Assembly: GCA_049841135.1 (NCBI GenBank)
Contig: JASGHK010000005.1
Coordinates: 2,480,001-2,544,000 of the forward strand
From: JACRCT01 sp049841135
Lineage (GTDB): Bacteria; Myxococcota; Myxococcia; Myxococcales; UBA5297
Direction: 5' to 3'
Length of the DNA: 64,000 bases
Of the stretch, positions 36,951-45,542 are shown in pieces; within the stretch, counting starts at the first letter, position 1, and each line of letters begins with the position of its first letter. The translations under genes and the position numbers were made by a program. Below the pieces are notes generated by a model. The model saw only the letters and a list, made by a program, of their open reading frames with translations, had not been told where the DNA came from and did no database searches.

Positions 36951-38804
36951 CTACGCGACGCCCGCGCCGGACTTGGGCAGGGCGTCGAGCTGCTTGAGCA
37001 TCGCCAGCCCCTTCTGCCGGTCGACCATCATCACGTAGGCGATCTTCCCGCGCAGCCAGGCCTCGAAGTGGGGGAGCTTCTGGCGGTTCTGCGCGGCGAG
37101 GCCGGTCTTGCGAGCGTTGTGGAGGATGGCCCGCAGCTGGCGCAGCTCCTCGCGCGGCAGGCTCGGCTTCTGGTTGACGACGATGCCGGTGACGCTCTGT
37201 CGGCCGGAGGCGCGCTGCACGCGGCCCTTCTTCACGTTGATGGCGAAGCCTTCCTCGTCGACGATGTGCCGCACGCGCGCCAGCATCATCGCCACGCCGT
37301 CCCCCGCTGACGTTGGGGAAGGGCTGCCGCGAGAGAAGGTCAGATCGTCCGCGTAGCGCGTGTACGTCCAGCCGTGCTTCTTGGCCATGCCCCCGAGCCG
37401 GCGATCGAGCTTCTTGGCCACCTGGTTCGAGAGCGCGGGGCTGGTGCAGGCGCCTTGCGGCAGGCCGCGCGGGCCGACGGCGACCCAGTAGGTCGTGCCG
37501 TCGTACTCCATCTTCCGGCGCGGGCACTCGGTGCAGAGGAGCGCGAAGACGGTGGCGACCGCGGGCGAATAGCCCAGGCGCTGGAAGACGCCGCGGACTC
37601 TGGGGAAGGTGATGGTGGGGAAGAAGTCCGAGAGGTCGAGGTTGACGACGAGGTCGCGGGCGAGGTGCGGGGTGGCGTTGGTGAGCGTGGAGCGGCCGGT
37701 GATGAAGCCGTGGGCGGGCTCCTCGGTGGCGAGCTGCGAAAGGACGTTCTCGAAGATCCAGCGTTGTGCCTTGCCCAACTCCTCGTGCGGCGCGGAGAGC
37801 AGGCGCATGCCGCCGGAGCGCTTGGGGATCTCGAAGTAGACGTAGTGGATGCGCTCGGCGGCCTCGCTGTGGAAGGCGAGCCAGCGGAGCTTGGAGATGG
37901 TGAGCCCGAGCGCGTGAGCGACGTCGGCGGGAGTCGAGAGGATCGGCACCCCGCGCTTCTGAAGCTCTTCGACGTCGCTGTGCCGGTCGGCGAGTCCGCC
38001 GGAGACACCGGCGCCCAGGTGGATGATGTCCTCGGCGCGGCGGCGGGCGACGTCCTCGGCGTGCTGGGCCGCGCGCTCTGCGGCGAGGCGCCTGAGCTCG
38101 GCCTTGCGAGCGGCGCGCTCCTCGCGCAGGCGCTTGATGGCCTCGTCGGCGGTCTTGGCCGCGAGCGCGTGAGCCATCCACCGCTGGTTGCGCAGGAAGC
38201 CCCAGCGGCGGCCGACGTCGTGGATCTCCTTGATCTGCGCTTCGGTGAGCAGGCCGCGCATCACCAGGCCGCGGTCGATGGCGGCGATCCGCTCGTCGCT
38301 CGCGTCGGGGATGGCGTTGCTGGGGCCGACCCAGCCGGTGCGCACGGGGTCGACCTTGGTGGTGCGCCGGCGCAGCTCCTCCTCGGAGAAGCCGAAGAGC
38401 GTGGGGTGGGTGAAGACGTCGTCGTTGGGCGGTGCGATGGCGACGTCGCCGAGGGAGGCGGCCAGGGCCGCTCTCTTCGATGGGGACGGCGGCTCCTGGG
38501 AGGGCGGCGAGCCGACCGGGTGGTAGACCCAGTTGCCGTACCAGTGCGTGCGTGAATAGCCGGCGGACTTCAGCGCGCCGGACTTGAAGACCTCCTCGAG
38601 CGCGCGGACAGCTTCCTGGAGGTCGGCGATCTGCCGCTCGTTCGGCAGCGAGCGGTCGACGACTTCGCCGGCGAGCTGCAGCTGGTTGAAGCTCTCGCCG
38701 GCCCGGGCGTGCGCCAGCGCCGCCGCCTGCACCTTGGCGCGCATCTCGGCCGAGACCGGTGGACCGGCGCCGAAGACCGACTTGAGCTTGTCCCAGAAGC
38801 CCAA
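36951..38804 (-). CDS. Retron reverse transcriptase
   Basis: This is a retron-type RT of 617 residues counted from TTG 38804. The retron-specific motifs are present: NATPH (region X NAxxH) at 376-380, the palm LDLSDFFPTI with the catalytic Asp at 390, PQGACTSP at 449-456, YADD at 484-487, and VTG at 538-540 in region Y. The N-terminal about 280 residues form a long extension, longer than in Mx162-type enzymes as I recall, with GWVGPSNAIPDA and a charged helix at 220-265. The TTG at 38804 was preferred (GGTGAGG upstream, typical MGFWDKLKS start). TTG 38840 or GTG 38810 are possible; 38840 lies inside a2. It is downstream of the msr-msd RNA. Confidence 0.92.
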   Translation of the reverse strand: MGFWDKLKSVFGAGPPVSAEMRAKVQAAALAHARAGESFNQLQLAGEVVDRSLPNERQIADLQEAVRALEEVFKSGALKSAGYSRTHWYGNWVYHPVGSPPSQEPPSPSKRAALAASLGDVAIAPPNDDVFTHPTLFGFSEEELRRRTTKVDPVRTGWVGPSNAIPDASDERIAAIDRGLVMRGLLTEAQIKEIHDVGRRWGFLRNQRWMAHALAAKTADEAIKRLREERAARKAELRRLAAERAAQHAEDVARRRAEDIIHLGAGVSGGLADRHSDVEELQKRGVPILSTPADVAHALGLTISKLRWLAFHSEAAERIHYVYFEIPKRSGGMRLLSAPHEELGKAQRWIFENVLSQLATEEPAHGFITGRSTLTNATPHLARDLVVNLDLSDFFPTITFPRVRGVFQRLGYSPAVATVFALLCTECPRRKMEYDGTTYWVAVGPRGLPQGACTSPALSNQVAKKLDRRLGGMAKKHGWTYTRYADDLTFSRGSPSPTSAGDGVAMMLARVRHIVDEEGFAINVKKGRVQRASGRQSVTGIVVNQKPSLPREELRQLRAILHNARKTGLAAQNRQKLPHFEAWLRGKIAYVMMVDRQKGLAMLKQLDALPKSGAGVA

Positions 38805-38828
38805 CGTCACCTCACCGAGACGGGCACT

Positions 38829-39062
38829 CCAGCCCTCCAAGGAAGTACGACCACCCGACTTCGAGCTCCGTACCGCATCCGATCACCAAGGCGTCCACGT
38901 GCACCATGCGTCAGGACCCTTGGGTCGCTTGAGTGCCCACGCATGGTGCACGTGGACGCCCCCAAGAAGATCGGGTGCGGGGATGCATGGGAGAGCAACC
39001 TCCGCCGCGGCGTAGCGCCGCAGCATGCGGGCTCGGGTGGTCGTACCTCCTTGCAAGGCTGG
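38829..39062 (-). ncRNA. Retron msr-msd RNA
   Basis: Transcribed on the minus strand before the reverse transcriptase. a1 (39062-39035) and a2 (38856-38829) are 28-nt inverted repeats matching 25/28, with two of the three differences G-U compatible. Right after a1 comes GAGC (39034-39031). The branching G is most likely 39032. The msr hairpin is 39023-39016/39012-39005 around CTA. The msd has a perfect 22-bp stem (38890-38911 with 38939-38960) closed by a 27-nt loop, a lower 12-bp stem (38873-38884 with 38969-38980, one T-G pair) and an internal bulge. The msDNA would match the plus strand from about 38857 to 38985, roughly 130 nt. Confidence 0.88.
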
Positions 39063-39070
39063 AGTCGCCT

Positions 39071-40768
39071 TCATGCGACGCCTCGCTGTTGTTCCGCAAG
39101 CTTGAACTGCACGGCCAGCTTGAGCGCCAGGAGGTGCCGGCACGGGCCCTTCCGGAGCTTGAACTTGTAGAAGTGGCTGCAGGTGCACTGCGCCTTGCTC
39201 AGGCCGCCGTCGAGATCGAAGGTCGCCTCGCACGAGGTGTTCCCGGCGGTCGCCGTGAACTTGAAGCGCCCGCCGTCCGCCTTCGCGGGACGCCCCAGCT
39301 TCACCTGATCTTCGAAGTAGAGGAGCTTGCCTTGGACCACCTCGTCCGGCTCGGGGCCCAGCACCGCCTCCGAGAGCGCGACGGGCATCACCGGGCGCCA
39401 GCGGTAGGTCTGCGCCGCGAAGTCGTAGACGGCCTGGCCCTGCTTGGCGAGCGTGTGCAGCGCCCCGACGACTTCGCCCTCGGGCGCCGCGACGGCCTTG
39501 ACCAGCGTCGCCAGGTTCGCCGACTTGAGCGTCTCGAGGTGCCGCGCGGCGTTGGCGACTTGGACGGGAGAGGCTGCGCGGTGCTTGCTCAGGCCTTCGA
39601 GCGCCGCGCCGCTGGTCCAGTCGTTGGCGGTCCAGCCGGAGAGGGCGAGCACGAAGCGCAGCTCGCCCATCCCCACGCTCCAGATGCTCGGCAGGCCGCT
39701 GCCCAGGAGTCGGACTTCGACCTTCTCGGCGAGCGGCAAGAGCCGGGCGAGCGCGAAGAGGCGGCGGCGGCCCCAGACCTTGATCTCCTCGGGCTTGCCG
39801 TCCCAGGCCGGCGCGCCGTGGCAGACGATCGACACGCCCCACGGCTCGAGCACGATCACCGGGACGCGGCCGGGCACCAGCTGGAAGCGCAGCGAGCGCG
39901 GGCCGCCCTTCTCGCGGTGGCGCCGCAGGTGGGCCAGCACCGAGTAGAGGGCCTCGACGGGCAGCACCACGCGGCGCGACGGCAAGGCCATCGCCGCCTG
40001 GAGCTGGCCGAAGCCGCGCAGCCAGGACGAGGGCAGGTCGATCTTCTCCTCGCGGTAGTCGGCGTGGCCTTGGACCTGCACCTCGAAGCCCTGCGGGTCG
40101 ACCTGCAGCCGGGTGTTGCGGTAGCTGCGCAGGCTCTGGAAGTGCTGGAAGAGCGCGGGCGAGTAGTCGACGTTGGTCGTGCCCAACCCGGCTGCGACCT
40201 CGCCGCGGAAGGCGCCGCGATCGACGTAGAGGCAGCCGTAGCTCGACTCGTCCTTGGCGAAGGCCTCGAAGAAGACGCAGTCCGGCGCGACGGTGACCAC
40301 CGGGTCGAAGGCGATGAGGTGCCGCACGAGCTCGGTGGCCAAGAGCTCGTTGCTCCAGAAGTGCCAGGCGGCGGTGTAGGCCAGGTGCATCGCCTTGAAC
40401 TTGAGCCCCAGCTCCTGCTTGGCGCCTTCGCCAACGACGGCATCGGCGGCCGTGGGCTTGGAGGCGGCGAGCGCGACGGCGGCCTCCTTGCTCGCGCGTT
40501 GCATCACCGCCTGACGCAGCCGCTGCTCCTCTTCGACGCGCTCGCGCAGGTACTCGCGGTAGCCGGACTTGTCCTTCTTCTTGAAGCGCAGGTCGCCGAC
40601 CACCACCTCGTGCAGGGCGCTGATGGCCTCGCGGAAGCGGACGGGATGGAGCAGCTCGGCGTCGTAGAAGACCTTCGGCCGCGCGAGGTTGGGCGCGAGG
40701 CGCAGCGAGAGGCCGGAGGCGGTCTCGAGCGCGCCGGAGCGGCCCAGGTAGCGCAGATCGAGGTTCAC
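39071..40768 (-). CDS. SWIM zinc-finger retron accessory/effector protein
   Basis: This is a 565-residue protein whose GTG start overlaps the stop of the ARM/HEAT gene as GTGA. The C-terminus carries a SWIM zinc finger: CTC at 528-530, twelve residues, then CRH at 543-545 (CxC-x12-CxH). The N-terminal and middle part is mixed alpha/beta without recognised motifs. It starts with NLDLRYLGRSGALETASG. As I recall, retron type XIII carries a WHSWIM protein beside an ARM protein. The stop lies 8 nt before the msr-msd RNA begins. A toxic or nucleic-acid-binding role in abortive defence is inference. Confidence 0.82.
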   Translation of the reverse strand: MNLDLRYLGRSGALETASGLSLRLAPNLARPKVFYDAELLHPVRFREAISALHEVVVGDLRFKKKDKSGYREYLRERVEEEQRLRQAVMQRASKEAAVALAASKPTAADAVVGEGAKQELGLKFKAMHLAYTAAWHFWSNELLATELVRHLIAFDPVVTVAPDCVFFEAFAKDESSYGCLYVDRGAFRGEVAAGLGTTNVDYSPALFQHFQSLRSYRNTRLQVDPQGFEVQVQGHADYREEKIDLPSSWLRGFGQLQAAMALPSRRVVLPVEALYSVLAHLRRHREKGGPRSLRFQLVPGRVPVIVLEPWGVSIVCHGAPAWDGKPEEIKVWGRRRLFALARLLPLAEKVEVRLLGSGLPSIWSVGMGELRFVLALSGWTANDWTSGAALEGLSKHRAASPVQVANAARHLETLKSANLATLVKAVAAPEGEVVGALHTLAKQGQAVYDFAAQTYRWRPVMPVALSEAVLGPEPDEVVQGKLLYFEDQVKLGRPAKADGGRFKFTATAGNTSCEATFDLDGGLSKAQCTCSHFYKFKLRKGPCRHLLALKLAVQFKLAEQQRGVA

Positions 40769-42484
40769 GCTGCCGCGCCCTCGTCGACGAAGAGCTTGAG
40801 CTCGGGCAGCGCGGCGGCGATGGCGGCGCGCAGCTTGGGCTCGCGGAAGGCGGCCTGGGCGAGGCCGGCGAGGGCGCTGCGGCGCTCGGGGACGCGCACC
40901 GAGCGCAGCGAGACGGCGAGCAGCGGCAAGAGCGACCTGGCCTCGCCGGGAGCTTGGGCGATCCGCTGGGCGAGCTGCTGGACGACGCGGCGCTTCTCGC
41001 GGCCGCCGCGGTGCACGCCGAGCAGGACGGTGGCCCAGACGTGGCGCAACGACTCGGGGCTCAGGACCTTGGCGCGCTCCTCCAGGTGCCGGGCGAGCGT
41101 GGCGCGCACGTCGTCCCAAGGAGACTCGGCGAGCGCGGCCCAGAGGGAGGTCTGGTCCTTGAAGCGGGCGTCTTCGAGCATCAGCGCCAACGCCGGGTCG
41201 CGGACGTCGCGGTGGTGGGAGTCGACGAGCTCGCGCACCAGCTCCGGCGTCGTCTCCGGGCGGTCCTTGAGGATCGGCATGGCCCAGGCGGCGGCGTCGG
41301 CGCGGATGCGCGGCGCCTTGGCGGTCAGGCACAGGTGCCCGAGCGCGCGCAGGTCCTCTGCGCGGATGGGCTTCGACTTCGCCCAGGAGAGGCCGAGCTC
41401 CGCGGCGGGGGCGGCCTGCGAGGTTGCCAGCTCCAGGCACTGGGCGAGCGAGAGGCGGTCTGGGGAGACGTGCGTCTTCACCAGAATCGCAGATGGCCTG
41501 CAGGACCGTGGAGCGCTCGAGCGAGAGCAGCGAGAGCCAGTCTGCGATGGGCAGCGACCCGAGGCCGGGTGTGGCCTGGAGCAGCTCGACGGCGAAGGTC
41601 TGGACCTCGGGGACCTCGGAGCGAAGGAGCGGCAGCAGGCGCTCGACTGGAAGCCTGGCCAGGTCGTCGGCGTGGTGCTTCTTGAGCAGCCCGAGGAACG
41701 CCTCGCGCACGGTGCGCGAGCGAGCGGTGGTGAAGATGGCGAGCTGCTCGTCGAAGCCGTCCCACCAGGCGTCCTCGAACATCGGCGCCGGCGCGAGCTC
41801 CTTGAGCTTGTGGCCTTCGGCAAGGCGCACGCCCAGCGGCTTGCGCAAGAGGACCGGCGACTTGCCGAAGAGCGCGTGGCACAGGCCCCAGGCGTCCAGG
41901 AACTGCGAGGCCGTGCGCAGGTCCTCGTCCTGGTAGAGCGGCAGCGCGAACGCCATGCCGCGGCGGAAGCGGGCGGGGTCGCGGAAGCCCAGGTGGCGGA
42001 AGTAGCGCCAGGCGCGGCGCTTGAGGTACTCGCGCGTGTGGCGGGAGAAGACCTCCGCCGTCTTGGGGTTCTCCGGCCGGGCATCGTACGGGTTCACCGC
42101 CGGCGGGAGCAGGTCGTAGGTGAGCACCGGCTCTTGCACGTAGCTGCGGGTCTCGCGGTCGAAGCGGAAGCGCTTGCTCACCGAACGGTGCGAGAAGCGG
42201 TCGAAGGCGACCATGAAGTGCGCCATCGCCTCGTCGTCGTTCGCCTTCTCGGCGAGCTTGAAGAGGCGCTTGACCAGGACCTGGTGCTTGCGCTGCCCGC
42301 AGCCGCCGTCGATGTAGCGCAGCAGCGCGCGTCGCATGGCCGGCCGCGGGTCGGGGTACCAGGCCTGCGCCAGGTCTCCTAGGGTGCCGTGATCGTCGCC
42401 GGCGGCGCGAACCGCCTCGACGAGCCGCTCGTCGCCCGCCGCGAAGAGCGCGTTGATCTCCGGCGAGGAGCGCAGGTCGACCAT
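40765..42484 (-). CDS. ARM/HEAT-repeat-like retron accessory protein, frameshifted
   Basis: ATG start. It is about 572 residues after correction and rich in helices of HEAT/ARM character: MRRALLRYIDGGCGQ, VLVKRLFKLAEKAND, SEVPEVQTFAVELLQAT, and past the break ADAAAWAMPILKDRPETTPELVREL, DVRDPALALMLEDAR, WDDVRATLARHLEERA. The frame shifts by one base at about 41487-41495 (ATCTGCGATTCT on the minus strand), between LERSTVLQAI and ILVKTHVSPDRLS. Total length is one base over a multiple of three, so a single-base insertion explains it. If genuine, the retron is damaged; if not, the protein is intact. Confidence 0.75.
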
Positions 42485-42492
42485 GGGCGGCG

Positions 42493-42522
42493 ACTGTAGG
42501 AGGCGCCGAGCGGCAGGGTCAA
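42493..42522 (-). promoter_or_regulatory. Candidate sigma70 promoter of the retron operon
   Basis: On the minus strand TTGACC (plus 42517-42522), 18-nt spacer, TACAGT (plus 42493-42498). Only 8 nt separate the -10 from the ARM/HEAT start codon, so the mRNA could be leaderless or nearly so. The whole ARM-SWIM-msr-msd-RT unit could be transcribed from here, though a separate promoter before the RNA is possible. Confidence 0.45.
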
Positions 42523-42622
42523 GGGCAGGCCCGCTGCGGCTCCCGGGACTTCGGTGAGAATGGCAGGTGCCGCTCAGGAAGCACGCGCGGGCGGCTTGCC
42601 AAACTTGCCCGGCGGCCCGCAG

Positions 42623-42678
42623 CCCATACGTCCCATGTGTCCCATAGGTCCTATAGGTCCCATTGAATGGGACCTATG
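42623..42678. repeat. Period-9 GTCCCAT tandem repeat ending in a hairpin
   Basis: Four units of about 9 bp related to GTCCCATnn (42623-42663) run into ATAGGTCCCATT-G-AATGGGACCTAT (42653-42677), a perfect 12-bp inverted repeat. It lies 35 bp downstream of the stop of the minus-strand gene at 42713 and upstream of the retron promoter. It is a strong terminator/structure candidate. A similar element occurs at 61223-61270. Confidence 0.7.
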
Positions 42679-42712
42679 CGCCCGTGGGCTCAGTGACTGG
42701 ACGGCGCTTCGC

Positions 42713-43549
42713 CTACAGGATGCTCGCGGTCACCCGCGCCGCGACCACGTTCGCCCACTCGGCGGTGCGCATGTCGGTGCGCGAGCAGACGGTGACGTCG
42801 TCCATCTTCACGCCGCCGCGGACGTTGTTGCGCTCGTCGCAGGAGGCGATGACCGCGCCGGTGCGGTCGATGAGCGTGGCGGTGATCTTGAACCGCACGC
42901 GGTCGCTGGAGGTGTTGGAGACCATCGCGACGATCTTGATGCGGGTCTTGGTGGCCGGGTTGTTGCGCGCCGCCATCACCTCGGCCTCGGTCGGGAAGTT
43001 GGGGACGATGATCTTCTCGATGACCAGCGGGCCCACCGGCTGGCGGACCTCGGCGACGCCGCGGGCCATCGGGTAGGACTGGTCGACCGCGCCGACCAGC
43101 GGAGTGGCGGTCCCGGTGAACTTGACGTGCGTCACCTTCGGCCAGTCGCGCAGGATCATCGGCCGGGTCGCGCAGACCACCGTGAAGGCGTGACGCTCGA
43201 ACGCCTTCACCGTCGCCGTGTCCTCGCAGGTCAGGTACGGCGTGCCGTGGACGTCCTGCAGCACCACCTGCATCGACAGCGACATCTTGTTGGGGCCGGG
43301 GTTGGCGTAGTCGACCGTGATGCGCGGCCGCCAGTCGAGCCGGGTGTCCGCCTCGGCCTTGGCCAGCGCCACCGCGTCGGGCTGGTGCTTGACCTGCACG
43401 CGCTCCCAGACGAAGTCCGGGCCGCCCCGGATGCCGAGCTCGGCGTTCTCGCCCTGCAGCGGCGAGGTCTTGGTCTGCCCGAGTGCCGTGGCCGGCAGGC
43501 CGAGCGCCAGGAGGATCGAGAGGAGCGGGAGCGTGCGTCCGTGGTCCAT
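42713..43549 (-). CDS. Secreted protein of unknown function
   Basis: The 278-residue product begins MDHGRTLPLLSILLALGLPATALG, a signal peptide with a likely cleavage after ALG, so it is periplasmic and not lipid-anchored. The mature part is beta-rich with repeated segments: RPRITVDYANPGPNKMSLSMQVVLQDVHGTPYLTCEDTATVKAFERHAFTVVC and KIVAMVSNTSSDRVRFKITATLIDRTGAVIASCDE. The second half looks like a duplicated fibronectin/Ig-type strand pattern. The family is unrecognised. The retron operon is downstream on the same strand. Confidence 0.6.
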   Translation of the reverse strand: MDHGRTLPLLSILLALGLPATALGQTKTSPLQGENAELGIRGGPDFVWERVQVKHQPDAVALAKAEADTRLDWRPRITVDYANPGPNKMSLSMQVVLQDVHGTPYLTCEDTATVKAFERHAFTVVCATRPMILRDWPKVTHVKFTGTATPLVGAVDQSYPMARGVAEVRQPVGPLVIEKIIVPNFPTEAEVMAARNNPATKTRIKIVAMVSNTSSDRVRFKITATLIDRTGAVIASCDERNNVRGGVKMDDVTVCSRTDMRTAEWANVVAARVTASIL

Positions 43550-43704
43550 GGGGCCTCGCGAGTCGCCGGAAGGTCTGCCGGCTCGAATACCTGCAGTCGG
43601 GTCAAGTCGGGGCCAAAGACTAGCGGAACTCACCTGCCTATTCACAGCCCGTGCGGTTCGCCGCAGTTGGGTCATGATGTCCGGCCTTCACCGGAGGCCG
43701 TCCC

Positions 43705-45486
43705 ATGCGTCTGCTTCTCGTCACTGCTTCGCTCCTGCTCGCCCTCGGCGCCTGCAAGAAGACCGAGGCGCCTGCATCCAGCCCGAGCGCGGGCGGCGTG
43801 GCCGCGCCCGTGACCCCGGCCACGGTCGCGGCGAACCCGCGCCGGATTCCGGGAGCGCGCAACCTCTTCTCGCTCGCCAAGCCGACGGTGACGCCGAGTC
43901 CGCTGCCCGCCCGCTTCGGCGCGCCGCTGGCGTCGACGGAGGCGGAGCTCGGCCAGTGGCAGAAGCAGCCGCCGGCGCCGTACGTCGCCGCGCAGCTCGC
44001 GGCCGGCGACCCCTCGATGCGCGAGCGGGTCCTCGAAGGCTTGCGCAAGGCGGCAACCGCGGGGCCGGTCCCCGAGGCGCTCGCCGACCATTACGTGCGT
44101 CTGTTCGGCTACAGCCCGGCGCCCGCCTCGTGCCAGTGGCTGCTGGCGACGGTGACAGGCCAGGAGCCGGCGAGGGTTCGGGGCGTGCTCTTCCAGGCGC
44201 TCGCGCGTTGCAGCGGGCCGGGCGTCGCCGAGGCCTTCACCCGGGACGATGCGCCGGACGCGGTGATCGTCGACTGGCTCTTCGATGCGACGGGACCCGC
44301 CAAGACGCCCTTCCACGAGCGGCTGGCACGCGCCGCGGCGGCGGTGGCCGCCAAGGGCGAGGCCTACGACGTGCGCAAGGTCGGCTTCGCGCTCTCGCGG
44401 CTCCAGGGTGAGAAGGCGGCCGGCGCGGCGCGGAAGGTGATCGACGGGATCGCCGATCCCCAGCGGCGCGCGAACGCCTCCTTGGGCCTGCTGCACCACG
44501 ACTCGCCGGAGCTGCAGGCGCTGGGGCGCAAGGCCTGCGCGCACCCGTCGCTCGCGACCGACCCGATGTGCTCGCGCGACGAGCCGGAGGCCGGGGCCGG
44601 TCGCAAGAAGACGGGGACGCTGGAGGACCTGCTGTCGGACGGCGCCCCGCTCTCCGAGCTGCTGGCGAAGGCGCCGCGGGCGGAGGTCGAGGCGGCCCTG
44701 CAACGGTGCGTGAAGGCCAAGGCCTCCGAGTACGGCGCCGCGCGTTGCCTGTCCCAGCTCGCTTCGCTCGACCGCGCCAAGGCCGTGGAGGCGGCGAAGG
44801 CGCTGCCGCCCTCGCGACCGGGCGACGCGCTCGCGGAGGTGGCGGTGGCGCTGGTGAAGTTCCCGGAGAAGGGCGCGCTGGAGACGAGGCTCGCGGAGCT
44901 GGGCTTCACTGCGGTCCCGGGCGCGGAGAACGAGCCAGGCGAGGAGGAGCCGATCGCCGTCAAGGCCGTGCTCACGCGGCTCGGGCGCCTGACGAGCTTC
45001 GACACCGAGACCGACCGCTTCCCCAATGAGCACGACGGGCTGATGGCGGACCTGGCGACGCTGGTGCGGCCGGCGCTCGACGGGGTCGCCTTCGAGGAGA
45101 TCGCGCCGGAGGAGTCGCGGATGGACGACGACCCCTACGTGCTGCGCGCCTACCTCGACGGAAGCCGCTACGAGCTCAGCGCCGCCAACAACGGCGACTG
45201 GTACGACCTGAACGCGGTGCTGGGCTTGATGAACGCGCTGCTGGCGGCGCGCAAGAGCGACGCGCGGCTGGTGACGCTGCCCACCGGCGATCAGACCGCG
45301 GCGGTACTGGGCGGGCCGGAGAAAGGAATCCGCGCGCTGGCCGAGGCGGGGCTCGTCACGGCGGAGAGCCCGTCGGCGGGGATGAGGAACGGCAAGCAGT
45401 TCGAGAAGCAGGTCCTCGAACAGCTCAGGAAGGAGCACCAGGTCATCCAGGGAGGCGCGCAGGGACCTGACCTGACCCAGCCGTGA
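43705..45486 (+). CDS. Lipoprotein with helical repeat domain
   Basis: The product is 593 residues with lipobox LGAC after MRLLLVTASLLLA. A Pro/Ala linker is followed by mostly helical sequence (PPAPYVAAQLAAGDPSMRERVLEGLRKAATAGPVPEALADHYVRLFG, and GVLFQALARCSGPGVAEAF) suggestive of HEAT- or TPR-like repeats. A C-terminal alpha/beta domain (VLRAYLDGSRYELSAANNGDWYDLNAVLGLMNALLAAR) may be a separate module. I cannot name the family. GGAGGCCGTCCC precedes the ATG. It is followed after about 55 bp by the next gene. Confidence 0.6.
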   Translation: MRLLLVTASLLLALGACKKTEAPASSPSAGGVAAPVTPATVAANPRRIPGARNLFSLAKPTVTPSPLPARFGAPLASTEAELGQWQKQPPAPYVAAQLAAGDPSMRERVLEGLRKAATAGPVPEALADHYVRLFGYSPAPASCQWLLATVTGQEPARVRGVLFQALARCSGPGVAEAFTRDDAPDAVIVDWLFDATGPAKTPFHERLARAAAAVAAKGEAYDVRKVGFALSRLQGEKAAGAARKVIDGIADPQRRANASLGLLHHDSPELQALGRKACAHPSLATDPMCSRDEPEAGAGRKKTGTLEDLLSDGAPLSELLAKAPRAEVEAALQRCVKAKASEYGAARCLSQLASLDRAKAVEAAKALPPSRPGDALAEVAVALVKFPEKGALETRLAELGFTAVPGAENEPGEEEPIAVKAVLTRLGRLTSFDTETDRFPNEHDGLMADLATLVRPALDGVAFEEIAPEESRMDDDPYVLRAYLDGSRYELSAANNGDWYDLNAVLGLMNALLAARKSDARLVTLPTGDQTAAVLGGPEKGIRALAEAGLVTAESPSAGMRNGKQFEKQVLEQLRKEHQVIQGGAQGPDLTQP

Positions 45487-45542
45487 GGCCTGCTGGGCGC
45501 CCTGCCCGTGCTAGATTGCCGGCCCTTCGCCCCGGGGTTTCG

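Noticed and set aside
36277..38181. A second long minus-strand frame overlapping the reverse transcriptase
   Set aside because: It is Arg/Pro-rich and has no motif; it is the high-GC shadow of the RT and Kelch genes.
39071..42484. One 1137-residue protein covering the ARM and SWIM regions
   Set aside because: Between about 41487 and 40768 the single frame is Arg/Pro-rich nonsense, while the shifted frame keeps the helical repeats and ends with a stop overlapping a GTG. Two genes with one frameshift explain it better.
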